Shown here piece by piece: positions 8,489 through 15,993 of a stretch of 43,631 bases of DNA. Position 1 is the stretch's first letter. The number at the start of each line of letters is the position of its first letter. Source of the stretch: Astrobacterium formosum (lineage in GTDB: Bacteria; Pseudomonadota; Alphaproteobacteria; Rhizobiales; Xanthobacteraceae); NCBI GenBank assembly GCA_030848545.1, contig JAVDCA010000040.1, positions 1 to 43,631 on the forward strand, given 5' to 3'. The notes beneath the pieces were generated by a model. It saw only the letters and a list, made by a program, of their open reading frames with translations. It had not been told where the DNA came from and searched no databases. The position numbers and the translations under genes are program-made.

Positions 8489-8680
8489 CGTGCCCCGGGC
8501 GCGGCGCAGCACGAAGCGAAGCGTAGCGCAGCGGAGTGGTGCGACGCAGACCCGGGGGTCTTGCGCCGGCGCGTGTCGTCACGAGCGCGCGGCAAGCCCT
8601 CAGACTCTGCGATGCGCCAGACTGCAACCAGCGCTCCGCCGCATCGCGCCCGGGGTACGAACCTGACCGATCAGCCGGAA
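8489..8680 (+). repeat. MITE-like repeat, direct copy upstream of toxin/immunity pair 1
   Basis: Begins CGTGCCCCGGGCGCGGCGCAG and runs through AGTGGTGCGACGCAGACCC, GGCGCGTGTCGTCACGAGCG and CAAGCCCTCAGACTCTGCG to CGCGCCCGGGGTACG, with CTGACCGATCAGCCGG as the outer arm. Nearly the same sequence in the same orientation recurs at 10315-10510, so the pair brackets the genes at 8789-10106. Confidence 0.85.
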
Positions 8681-8788
8681 ACACCATTGCTTGCGTTAAA
8701 CGCGTCGCCCGGATTTCCCGGCCGGCGCCAACCATAATTTCGCGACCTTTCACCGGCCCGCGCTTTTCCCGTGGGCGAAGGACCCCCC

Positions 8789-9694
8789 ATGACCGAAATC
8801 GACGCCGATTGGCGCGCTGAGGCGCGCGCCATGCGCACCAATGCGCGCCTGTGGTTGCGACCGGACGCGCATCTATGGATTCGCCACGATGCCGATCGTT
8901 TCATGCATCCCGGTTGGCGGGAAAAGGAAGCAAGGCTCCACGCGATTGCTCGCGGAGAGGCGCCTAAGGCCGCGTTGCCGGCCGCGCCGGCGTCGCCACA
9001 CAGTTTCAGTGATGGCGAGCGTCGACTTCTCAGAGCCATGCTCGAGGACTATCGGGCCATCGCTGCCGATCTCAAGGCAATGCGGCAAGCGCTCGAAGAA
9101 ATCGAAGCGAAGGCGCACCATCCCAACGGCTATGATCCTGAGCAGCCGCGCTGGCCGGCTGGCGCTCCGGGCAGTGTCGGCGGGCAATGGAGCGGCGAGG
9201 CTGGGGCAGGCGGTGCCGCGGCCGACGTCGATGCGCTGTACGACGTTGATCTGGACGACATCCTTCGCCTGGTACAGGTTGGTAGTCCGGTTACAGATGT
9301 CGATGGCTTGCCGTACTACAAACCGGGAGGCCATCACGAGGCGCCAAGAGCTGTGTTCAAAGACTGGGAGCTGAAGCCGGAAACACGTGCAATTCTCGAT
9401 CGATCCACAACCGGCAGGTTACCAGGAATATTGGTTCGAAGAGATATCGATGGCACACCGATGGGCCACTATTGGAACAAGGCGCATCGTGAATACAACA
9501 AAGCAGTCAAAGAGCTCGCCAAGAATTTTCTTGTAAGGCAGGCCATCAATCCGGAAAATATGAACCCGAGTCATGCGATTGATCTTCTCCGCGAAATACG
9601 GCAGTCGGGCGACCCGCGAATTCGGGATTTCAACGCGATTATGAAACTATTGCAAAGGCTGTTTCGCATACATCCAGGTCGAGCCTCGGAGTAA
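8789..9694 (+). CDS. candidate polymorphic toxin 1, C-terminal HNH/Endo VII-like nuclease
   Basis: A 301-residue, three-part protein. Residues 18-48 carry the block RPDAHLWIRHDADRFMHPGW, and residues 73-108 form a charged helix (SDGERRLLRAMLEDYRAIAA). A linker motif follows at about 117-134 (DPEQPRWPAGAPGSVGGQW). All three recur in the protein at 35734. The C-terminal 120 residues are unique: HH at 182-183, then N230 and H233 in HYWNKAHREYNKAV. This pattern resembles HNH/Endonuclease VII toxin domains (HH...N...H). No signal peptide is visible. The ATG at 8789 has GAAGGA upstream. A small acidic gene begins within 11 bases downstream, as expected for immunity. Toxin function is inferred from architecture and context. 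Confidence 0.7.
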   Translation: MTEIDADWRAEARAMRTNARLWLRPDAHLWIRHDADRFMHPGWREKEARLHAIARGEAPKAALPAAPASPHSFSDGERRLLRAMLEDYRAIAADLKAMRQALEEIEAKAHHPNGYDPEQPRWPAGAPGSVGGQWSGEAGAGGAAADVDALYDVDLDDILRLVQVGSPVTDVDGLPYYKPGGHHEAPRAVFKDWELKPETRAILDRSTTGRLPGILVRRDIDGTPMGHYWNKAHREYNKAVKELAKNFLVRQAINPENMNPSHAIDLLREIRQSGDPRIRDFNAIMKLLQRLFRIHPGRASE

Positions 9695-9704
9695 GGGGAT
9701 GGTC

Positions 9705-10106
9705 ATGACTTCCGAAAAGGAACGTCGTCAGGAGGCCGAGTGGCAGGAGCTTCACGACCGCATCACCGCGGTGCTCGACCAGTACGGCCGCAAGGATCCC
9801 TTCGGTGACGGCGACTACTGGTTGGTCGACGAGAACTGGGGCTGGCGCGACCTCCAGCTCGGATTCCAGAATCTCGCTCTGCTGCAGCCGCACATCATCA
9901 AATCGCTGCAGGCCCTGCTCGCCGGCCATCCGGATTGGCAGATCACCATCGAGGTCGACGCGCCCGATGGCGGAACGTCCCGGCCGCAGATGGGGCTCGT
10001 CGTCTTCCACGACGAAATCGTCGACGAGCTGCAGCGCGATCATCTGCCCGAACCGTATCGCAGCCTCAGATACGAGGGGAGCGATGGCGGGGCGGACGAG
10101 CCGTAG
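9705..10106 (+). CDS. candidate immunity protein for toxin 1
   Basis: A 133-residue, strongly acidic, Trp-rich cytoplasmic protein (DYWLVDENWGWRDLQLGFQN; WQITIEVDAPDGG; VVFHDEIVDELQ). It follows the toxin-like gene by 10 bases on the same strand. The ATG at 9705 is preceded six bases upstream by AAGGGG, formed partly by the toxin stop codon, indicating translational coupling; an in-frame ATG at 9699 is less well placed. No named family was recognised. The immunity role is inferred from size, charge and position immediately behind a modular nuclease-like gene. Confidence 0.65.
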   Translation: MTSEKERRQEAEWQELHDRITAVLDQYGRKDPFGDGDYWLVDENWGWRDLQLGFQNLALLQPHIIKSLQALLAGHPDWQITIEVDAPDGGTSRPQMGLVVFHDEIVDELQRDHLPEPYRSLRYEGSDGGADEP

Positions 10107-10122
10107 GCGTGATCCGGTCGAT

Positions 10123-10280
10123 TGAATCCGTCATTCCAGGGCGCGGCCCGAAGGGTTGCGAATCCGGAATCCATAACGCCGGCGCTGCGGCGTATGGATT
10201 CCGGGCTCCTCGCCTTAGCGCGTCGAAGACGCGCGTGAACGCGCTGATAGCTCGGCCCCGGAATGACGAGCGGATCGGTC
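10123..10280. repeat. dispersed intergenic dyad repeat
   Basis: Contains GTCATTCCAGGGCGCGGCCC and GCCCCGGAATGACGAG as outer arms, with an inner perfect dyad GGAATCCATA...TATGGATTCC around GCCGGCGCTGCGGC. This is a typical alphaproteobacterial ATTCCGGG-type repeat, directly downstream of the first immunity-like gene, and may terminate transcription. Confidence 0.65.
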
Positions 10281-10314
10281 GTTTCCAGCATGAGGCGTCC
10301 CGCCGGCGCATGTC

Positions 10315-10510
10315 GCGTGCCCCGTGCCCCGGGCGCGGCGCAGCACGAAGCGAAGCGCAGCGGAGCGGAGCGGAGTGGTGCGACGCAGAACCGGGGCCTT
10401 GCGCCGGCGCGTGTCGTCACGAGCGCGCGGCAAGCCCTCAGACTCTGCGATGCGCCAGACCGTCACGAGCGCTCCGCCCCATCGCGCCCCGAGCACGAAG
10501 GCCAGCCGAA
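10315..10510 (+). repeat. MITE-like repeat, direct copy downstream of toxin/immunity pair 1
   Basis: CGTGCCCCGGGCGCGGCGCAG leads into GCACGAAGCGAAGCGCAGCG, the AGTGGTGCGACGCAGAACCG segment, GGCGCGTGTCGTCACGAGCG and CAAGCCCTCAGACTCTGCG, ending near ATCGCGCCCCGAGCACG. It is nearly identical to and in the same orientation as the copy at 8489-8680. Together with the dyad at 10123 it fills the gene-free region 10107-10586. Confidence 0.85.
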
Positions 10511-10586
10511 CCCCGCGCCGCCTCACTCACGTGCGCCTGACGGCGACGCGGTGGCCGGCGAAGCGCGCCGGCGGCATCGATCACGC

Positions 10587-10754
10587 CTAGTTGCTGTTTG
10601 GCTTGCCCGTATCCTCCGCAGCGCTCAGTCCGATCCAGATCTCTTCTTCCTCGGCCAGGAGTTTCCTGATCACCTGCCGGCGCGCGTCGTCGGTCTCCGT
10701 CGCCAGCATTCGGCGATAGCGTTCAATGTTCTGCCAGCTGATGAACCTTCGCAT
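10587..10754 (-). CDS. small helical protein A (55 aa)
   Basis: A 55-residue protein, MRRFISWQNIERYRRMLATE at its start, then a helix ending KLLAEEEEIWIGLS. The ATG is preceded by CCGGAGGCATC, a near-ideal ribosome site. It is paralogous to the next small gene upstream (10818-10982): both share the pattern NIxRY/RC...L...E...RRQ...LLAEEE. Such tiny all-helical proteins are common but uncharacterised in Bradyrhizobium and relatives. It lies 63 bases behind its paralogue in an apparent operon with an RHH regulator. Confidence 0.75.
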   Translation of the reverse strand: MRRFISWQNIERYRRMLATETDDARRQVIRKLLAEEEEIWIGLSAAEDTGKPNSN

Positions 10755-10817
10755 GATGCCTCCGGGAGTGAGAAGGCACGATGAAACGCACGTACGGACG
10801 CGGACGGGCCCAGAGGC

Positions 10818-10982
10818 CTATCCGGCGCGAGACATCGGCGGCGCCGTGATGATCCCGGCGAGCTTGGCCTCCTCCTCGGCCAGCAGGTCGAGCAGCATCT
10901 GCCGGCGCTTCTCGTTCGATTCGCAGTTGAACAGGTTTTTGCAGCGCTGGATGTTGCGCCGGATGGCGGCGACGTCCTTCAT
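10818..10982 (-). CDS. small helical protein B (54 aa), coupled to the RHH gene
   Basis: A 54-residue protein beginning MKDVAAIRRNIQRCKNLFNC, continuing into a helix with LLDLLAEEEAKLAG. Its ATG overlaps the TGA stop of the upstream RHH-domain gene in an ATGA arrangement, implying translational coupling. It shares the N-I-x-R ... LLAEEE pattern with the downstream 55-residue protein. Function is unknown; it may be a partner of the regulator or simply co-transcribed. Confidence 0.7.
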   Translation of the reverse strand: MKDVAAIRRNIQRCKNLFNCESNEKRRQMLLDLLAEEEAKLAGIITAPPMSRAG

Positions 10983-11308
10983 CGCAGCGGCCCGAATGCG
11001 GATGATGGCCTCCGCTCCGGCGTGGCGGCGATCTCCACCGCCCGGGGCGGCTGGCCGCCTGGTCTCTCGCCGCCGCTGGCGAGAGCTGCGGCCTTGTCGC
11101 GAAAATGGCCGAGCACATGCACGCGGATGGCGGAAGACAGATTGCTGCGCTCAACGCGGCTGTCCGCGATCGTGCCGACCAGATCGGACAGGCTGTTTCC
11201 GCCGGCTTTGGCGAGTTCCCTCAAGGCATGCCAAAAGCTGTCCTCGATGCTGACACTGGTCTTGCGGCCATGGACGACGATGGAACGTTTGACGACGGGG
11301 GATTTCAT
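10979..11308 (-). CDS. ribbon-helix-helix domain protein (putative transcriptional regulator)
   Basis: A 109-residue protein. Residues 1-72 match the RHH_4-type ribbon-helix-helix domain seen in many Alphaproteobacteria: KRSIVVHGRKTSVSIEDSFW forms the DNA-binding strand, and ALRELAKAGGNSLSDLVGTI with SNLSSAIRVHVLGHF forms the helices. The remaining 37 residues are a disordered Pro/Arg/Ala tail. The ATG follows AAAGGAGGCGAA, a perfect ribosome site. It heads a three-gene set with two small helical proteins and is divergent from the Crp-family gene, so it could regulate itself or that promoter. Targets are not evident. Confidence 0.85.
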   Translation of the reverse strand: MKSPVVKRSIVVHGRKTSVSIEDSFWHALRELAKAGGNSLSDLVGTIADSRVERSNLSSAIRVHVLGHFRDKAAALASGGERPGGQPPRAVEIAATPERRPSSAFGPLR

Positions 11309-11605
11309 TTCGCCTCCTTTTATGGGTTGTCGTTGTCCGCCCTGGCATTTCAAATGTTCGACGCGCCGATCGCTTTCGGGGCGACGGCGCCGCGATGGTT
11401 TCTGAATTGGCACGGATCTGTCTGTTCGCAACCGAGCATAAAGCGCGTGGCCGTCCGAAATAATTACCGTTTCGCAATGGATCGGGCCGCTGCAAAATAG
11501 CCGGACCGCGCCTATATAAGTTCCATCACTGGCAGCGGAACAAAGAGGCGCCGGTGGCTGAGAGACGCGACCGCGCTCCCGCCTTTTCTGCGGCAGGAGC
11601 GCCAG
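11309..11605. promoter_or_regulatory. divergent intergenic region between RHH and Crp-family genes
   Basis: Nearly 300 bases separate two divergently read regulator genes, and both promoters must lie here. The stretch is AT-richer than its surroundings around 11440-11520, with TATATAAG at 11513. No operator could be assigned by eye, and no gene is apparent. Confidence 0.4.
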
Positions 11606-12316
11606 ATGTTGTCCCCCTCAAATCCAACCAATCTTCTGCTGGCATCGCTGTTGCCATCCGAACTGTCGGCCTTGCAGCTCCACCTGAAGCCAATCGAGCT
11701 GGCGCAGGAGACCGTCCTGTTCGAGGCCGGCCAGGAGATCGACCGCATCTACTTTCCCCATGCCGGCATCGTCTCCCTGGTGGTGGGATTGGCGTCCGGG
11801 GAGATCATCGAGTCGGCGATGATCGGGCGGGAAAGCCTGGTCGGCGGCTCCGCCGCACTCAACGGCCGATTGTCCCTGACCACTGCCGTGGTGCAGATCG
11901 CCGGCTCGGCCTCCGTCCTCGACGCCGACCGGCTTCGGGCTCTGGCCCAGGACAACAATGGTTTCCGCACCACCATCATCCGGCACGAGGAACTGATCCT
12001 GGCGCAGGCGCAGCAATCCGCCGCCTGCAATGCGGTCCACGCCGTCGAGGCCCGGCTGGCGCGCTGGCTATTGCGCTGCCGCGACCTGACTGGCAGCGAC
12101 GAACTGCCGCTGACGCAGGAATTCCTCGCCCAGATGCTCGGTGTCCGCCGCACCAGCGTGTCGCTGGTCGCCAACACTTTCCAGCAGGCCGGGTTCCTGC
12201 GCTACCGGCGCGGCCATATCCGCATCGTCGATGTGGAGGGGCTGCGCGAGAGCGCCTGCGAATGCTACGACACCATCCGGACGCACGCCGAACGGCTGCT
12301 CGGCACCAAGGCGTGA
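11606..12316 (+). CDS. Crp/Fnr-family transcriptional regulator
   Basis: A 236-residue regulator. An N-terminal cyclic-nucleotide-binding-type beta roll is recognisable (EAGQEIDRIYFPHAGIVSLV; ESAMIGRESLVGGSAALNG). A dimer helix follows, then a C-terminal winged helix (LTQEFLAQMLGVRRTSVSLV and AGFLRYRRGHIRIVD). There is no Cys cluster at the N-terminus, so it is not an Fnr-type iron-sulfur sensor. The segment PHAGIVSLV is typical of the rhizobial subgroup whose ligand is unknown. The start has CAGGAGCGCCAG upstream. It is divergent from the RHH operon and convergent with the SDR gene. Confidence 0.9.
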   Translation: MLSPSNPTNLLLASLLPSELSALQLHLKPIELAQETVLFEAGQEIDRIYFPHAGIVSLVVGLASGEIIESAMIGRESLVGGSAALNGRLSLTTAVVQIAGSASVLDADRLRALAQDNNGFRTTIIRHEELILAQAQQSAACNAVHAVEARLARWLLRCRDLTGSDELPLTQEFLAQMLGVRRTSVSLVANTFQQAGFLRYRRGHIRIVDVEGLRESACECYDTIRTHAERLLGTKA

Positions 12317-12457
12317 CAGGCGCCCAATGGCCGGTGCTGAATGGGACCCACCGGCCCGGGTCCGTTTTGCAACGGCCCTGCCGGGAGCCGAAGGCAAGGG
12401 TGGCGGCCCCGCCGGCTCGCATTTCAGGTCGACCGTCAAGGCCGACGAAGCCCGGCA

Positions 12458-13222
12458 TCAGGTGCGATTGATGGAGATGCCGCCGTCGGCCAGCAGCGCG
12501 ATGCCGGTCGTGAAGCTCGAGGCGTCGGAGGCGAGGTAGAGCGCGGAGCGGGCGATCTCCTCCGGGCGCGCCCGCCGCTTGAGCCCGTGCAGGCCTTCCA
12601 CGAACGAAAGCGCCTCCGGGGTCGCGACCCAGGCTTCTGCCAGCGGCGTGTCGGTGCCGCCCGGCAGGAGCGCGTTGACGCGCACGCCCTGCGGGCCGAA
12701 CTCGACCGCCAGCGCCCGGGTGAGCCCGATCAGTCCGGCCTTGCTGGCCGCATAGGCGGCGACGCCGGGAAAGCCGGCCGTGTGGCCGACGAAACTCGAC
12801 GTGAAGATGAGCGAGCCGCCGCCGCGCGCCAGCATGGCCGGGATCTGGTGCTTCGCCCCCAGGAAGGCACCGGTGAGATTGACGGCCAGCGTCTCGTTCC
12901 AGCCGGCGAGGGAAATCTCCGGGGTTGGTCCCATCTCGCCATTGCTGCCGGCATTGTTGAAGGCGATGTCGAGGCCGCCGAAATTCTCCACCGCCGCCCG
13001 CACCAGCGCGGCCGCGTGGGCCTCCTCGCGCACGTCGCCCGCAACCGCAACGGCGCGCCCGCCCACCGCCTCGATCTCCGCCACCAGGGCGTCGAGGATA
13101 CCTGAGCGGCGCGCGGAGAGAATGAGGTTGGCGCCTTCGCGGGCGAACAGCTTTGCGGTCGAAAGCCCGATGCCGGAACTTGCTCCGGTCACGATGGCGG
13201 TCTTGTTGGCGAGCTGGGGCAT
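12458..13222 (-). CDS. short-chain dehydrogenase/reductase (SDR)
   Basis: A 254-residue classical SDR, an NAD(P)-dependent oxidoreductase. It has the cofactor motif TGASSGIG near the N-terminus, the NNAG motif (FNNAGSNG), a catalytic Ser in FTSSFVGHTAGF, the YAASK catalytic Tyr/Lys, and the C-terminal FTTGIALLADGG. The Arg pair in LSARRSG just after the second strand suggests NADP preference. The start at 13222 has AAGGAG upstream and gives the usual family length. The substrate cannot be deduced. The gene is convergent with the Crp-family gene and lies next to the AT-richer island. Confidence 0.93.
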   Translation of the reverse strand: MPQLANKTAIVTGASSGIGLSTAKLFAREGANLILSARRSGILDALVAEIEAVGGRAVAVAGDVREEAHAAALVRAAVENFGGLDIAFNNAGSNGEMGPTPEISLAGWNETLAVNLTGAFLGAKHQIPAMLARGGGSLIFTSSFVGHTAGFPGVAAYAASKAGLIGLTRALAVEFGPQGVRVNALLPGGTDTPLAEAWVATPEALSFVEGLHGLKRRARPEEIARSALYLASDASSFTTGIALLADGGISINRT

Positions 13223-13604
13223 GGGGGAAACTCCTTGGTGAGCGCCGGCCGAGGTGGTTGGGCTGGCGCAGGAGTTTGCAGGTGGGGAGGGTAGGGGGCG
13301 ACCCGGTTTCACCGCCCGGATTCTGAAGACGTGGGTCAATGCGCACCGGCGCCAGCCGAGGCATCTGCTGCTGCCATAGCGTCGCGGCATCGATCCGCTG
13401 CTGGAACATCCCAGCCGAGGACCACCAGTTTCATTGCGGCGGCAGATGGCTCGTAGGACTAAAGAAAATTGGCGTCCGAAGGGGATAGTCGGGATAACTA
13501 GAACAAACCAGCAACTTTGCCTTGCGCGGAACTTACAGCGCGTGGATAAATGGGACCGCAGACCTCAACGCGTGATTCGCTTGTCCAATTTGGGGAGCTG
13601 AGTA
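13223..13604. other. gene-free leader of the AT-richer island
   Basis: No credible gene is present. Base composition shifts from GC-rich to visibly AT-richer between about 13440 and 13530 (ACTAAAGAAAATTGGCG, GATAACTAGAACAAACCAG), consistent with a boundary of horizontally acquired DNA. No integrase, tRNA or clear direct repeat was seen at the edge. Confidence 0.45.
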
Positions 13605-14210
13605 ATGGCAAAGAACCCTGGGAAGACCAGCGGAACCTCCCGCATTAAATTTATTCTGTTCGACGCCGAGATTGCCGACGACCAAATCCAATCTGTCACG
13701 CAGGCTATTACCAACGCTTTGCGGGGATCCACGCCGGCGCCGAAGCGCATTCCTTCTACACAGCCTCAATTCAACGGCGGAAATGGAGCGATCGAGGAGC
13801 CTAACGAGCCAGACTTGTTTGACCACATCGACGAACAGGAGGCCGACGACGCGATACCGACGGCGCCGAAGAAGAAGGCGCAGCGCCGGGTTGCGTCCAA
13901 GCCTCAAGTCATAAACGATCTGGATGTCACTAGCGACCCGCCGCTGTCATCTCTCGGCACGTATAAGAGCAACCATAAGCGTTATCTTGCTATCGCGGCT
14001 TGGCTGCACGATCACCGCAATATCGAGGTGATCGACGAACGGCATATCTACACTTGTTATCGTCATCTGAATTGGCCGACCAACATCAACGACTTCGCGC
14101 AGCCTCTTCGTGAACTGAAGCACAAGCAGTACTTTGAGGCTCCGGAGACCGGGAAGTACGCTATTAATCAGCTTGGCTTGGCGAAGGCCAAAGAAAGCTT
14201 AGCAGCGTAG
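13605..14210 (+). CDS. unknown protein, partner of candidate HEPN gene
   Basis: A 201-residue protein. The N-terminus (about 1-45) has IKFILFDAEIADDQIQSVTQ, a short alpha/beta segment. The middle (46-115) is an acidic then basic linker. The C-terminal 85 residues form a domain (YLAIAAWLHDHRNIEVIDER; GKYAINQLGLAKAKESL) whose pattern resembles the N-terminus of the next protein. That suggests a shared winged-helix-like module. It ends one base before the next ATG, so the two genes are almost certainly one operon. Codon use is AT-richer than the surrounding genes. No known family was recognised; context suggests a regulatory or antitoxin-like role. Confidence 0.7.
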   Translation: MAKNPGKTSGTSRIKFILFDAEIADDQIQSVTQAITNALRGSTPAPKRIPSTQPQFNGGNGAIEEPNEPDLFDHIDEQEADDAIPTAPKKKAQRRVASKPQVINDLDVTSDPPLSSLGTYKSNHKRYLAIAAWLHDHRNIEVIDERHIYTCYRHLNWPTNINDFAQPLRELKHKQYFEAPETGKYAINQLGLAKAKESLAA

Positions 14211-14211
14211 A

Positions 14212-14967
14212 ATGAGACTATCCGAACTTGTCGACCAAGTGGCGGGCTTCGATAAACTGCCCCCAAGGGAGAAGATTCAGCTTTTCGCTTGGTACTTGCA
14301 CACGCATAAGGGTGTGGAGCATTTTGGTTCGGACAACATCAGAGCGTGCTTCAAGGAACTTCACCTGGTCCCCGGAGAAGTTGGGAAGTACGTCCTTCGA
14401 ATGTCGACCATGAACACGCCGGACTTGGTTCGCGAGCGCCATGGGTTCAAGCTCACTCGAACGGTACGAGCGCAACTTGATGCCAAGTATGGCAGTCATC
14501 CGAGCATGCAGGCCGTGAGCAAGCTGCTCAACGACTTGTCTGCGTTGGTGCCGGACATGGCGGAGAAGGTTTTTCTGGCGGAAGCCATCGATTGCTATCG
14601 GGTGCGCGCCTACCGGGCTTGCATCGTGATGGTTTGGAATCTTGCCTACAGCCACCTACTCGAATGGATTTTGAAAGACCAAACCACGCTCGACAGGTTC
14701 AACGACGCCATTTCGAGACGCTACCAGAGCCTCAAGAATGTTCAGATCGCCAAGTACGACGACTTCGGGGACTATCTGCAAGAACGTCAAGTCTTGGAGA
14801 TAGCCAATACGGCAAACCTGTATAATTCAAATGTCTTTAAGATACTCAAGAAGGAGTTGGATCGACGAAATACTGCGGCCCATCCGTCCAGTGTAAAGAT
14901 CGTTCAATCGCAAGCGGACGATATGGTAACCGACCTCATCAACAATGTGGTGCTGACGCTGAAATAG
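14212..14967 (+). CDS. candidate HEPN-domain protein
   Basis: A 251-residue protein. Residues 10-90 form an N-terminal module similar in pattern to the partner's C-terminus (IQLFAWYLHTHKGVEHFGSD). The C-terminal half is all-helical, with YRACIVMVWNLAYSHLLEWI and a terminal ELDRRNTAAHPSS. The latter gives R219-N220-x3-H224, matching the R-N/x4-6-H active motif of HEPN ribonucleases found in toxins and phage-defence proteins. The start follows the upstream stop by one base. Family knowledge: HEPN proteins usually cleave RNA under control of a partner. The assignment rests on a short motif plus helical context and is therefore tentative. Confidence 0.6.
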   Translation: MRLSELVDQVAGFDKLPPREKIQLFAWYLHTHKGVEHFGSDNIRACFKELHLVPGEVGKYVLRMSTMNTPDLVRERHGFKLTRTVRAQLDAKYGSHPSMQAVSKLLNDLSALVPDMAEKVFLAEAIDCYRVRAYRACIVMVWNLAYSHLLEWILKDQTTLDRFNDAISRRYQSLKNVQIAKYDDFGDYLQERQVLEIANTANLYNSNVFKILKKELDRRNTAAHPSSVKIVQSQADDMVTDLINNVVLTLK

Positions 14968-15088
14968 ACGCGTAGAATGGGTTGAATAACACGAAATCCG
15001 CCGCTGTGAGGAAAAGAGTTTGATGGGTTTCTCCGGCCGCTCAACCCATCCGATGCGCTGGCCAACGCTGGTAAAGGGACACGTACGG
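14968..15088. repeat. short intergenic stretch with ATGGGTT/AACCCAT dyad
   Basis: ATGGGTTGA (14987) and TCAACCCAT (15041) form inverted arms around another TGGGTTTC, marking the end of the two-gene operon. It could serve as a terminator for the converging genes. Related GATGGGTTT...AACCC dyads recur at 16428 and 16632. Confidence 0.5.
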
Positions 15089-15850
15089 CTAGTGCTTTAT
15101 TACGCAGACAAAAACCTCCATATTCTGCTCGATCGGCCTAGTGAACTCTGAGACATCTCGAATTGCTCCAAGGTCGTATACGACGAAAATCCCGCGCGCG
15201 TATTGCGTCCTGTACGCGACAAGATCGGCGTTGATTTCTTCCACGACCGTCTTTGCCTGTTCGGCGTTCTTAACCAACTTCACCTCTATGAACATGTCTG
15301 CCGGGATGTAAATGAAGTCCGGCACGAATTCCTTGCCAGCGTATTTCACTCGACCGGTTTCGCGATCGTATTCGGTCCCCTTGTTGAAGCCTCGACCGAT
15401 GAGCAACTGCTCAATGGTGTCTTGTAGTTCCCTTTAGGTCTGCGGTGTCCTAAAGACCGCCCGTCGAAGTGAAGCCTCGAAAAAGGATTTGAGCTCGACA
15501 TTCTTTGCCTCGGCGAAATCGTGCTGTCCTTCAAGCGCGGCGTGGACAAGAGCTGTCTCCGTGTAAACGGCGTCGAAGATACCTTTCGCCTCCGGCCACA
15601 GAAGATCATTCGGGTTCGGCAGTTTTTTGATATCAAACTCGTTGACGATTACGGTGTTCTGAAGAAACGGAATCGCCTGCTGCACGATCAGATTGTAACG
15701 ACGAGCGAAGTGCGTGAACCCCAAATATCGGCCGAATTCTTCATTTTGCGCCCCACCGGCCTGCTCCATGGCGCGCATCAATGCGCGCGTTTGAACAACG
15801 AGTGCGTTTAGGCGTGCAGCCCGAGCCTGGTTGATCATGGGAAAACTCAT
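15089..15850 (-). pseudogene. DpnII/MboI-like PD-(D/E)XK nuclease gene interrupted by an in-frame TAA
   Basis: Two halves lie in the same frame: residues 1-138 (MSFPMINQARAARLNALVVQ through FRTPQT), a TAA at 15434-15436, then about 114 residues (RELQDTIEQLLIGRGFNKGT onward). The second half holds FVPDFIYIPADMFIEVKLVK, a PD...E-x-K nuclease active site. Downstream are NADLVAYRTQY and FVVYDLGAIRDV, reminiscent of the DpnII/MboI-type restriction fold used in defence proteins. Reading through the stop gives one continuous 253-residue protein, so a single nonsense change is the simplest explanation. It converges on the HEPN operon and is AT-richer. Reinitiation at the TTG at 15406 could still yield the nuclease half. 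Confidence 0.75.
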
Positions 15851-15993
15851 TTTTGCGCGGGAAAGACCTGTCGTAAGGAGGATCGGGAATTATCTGTTGA
15901 GTAAGCGTAGCCTGGACTGAGCGGCAGCGAAATCCAGGATTCCGCCCAAGCGTCATTAGTACGCTATGACAGGGTGGACGCGGAGACGGTGTG

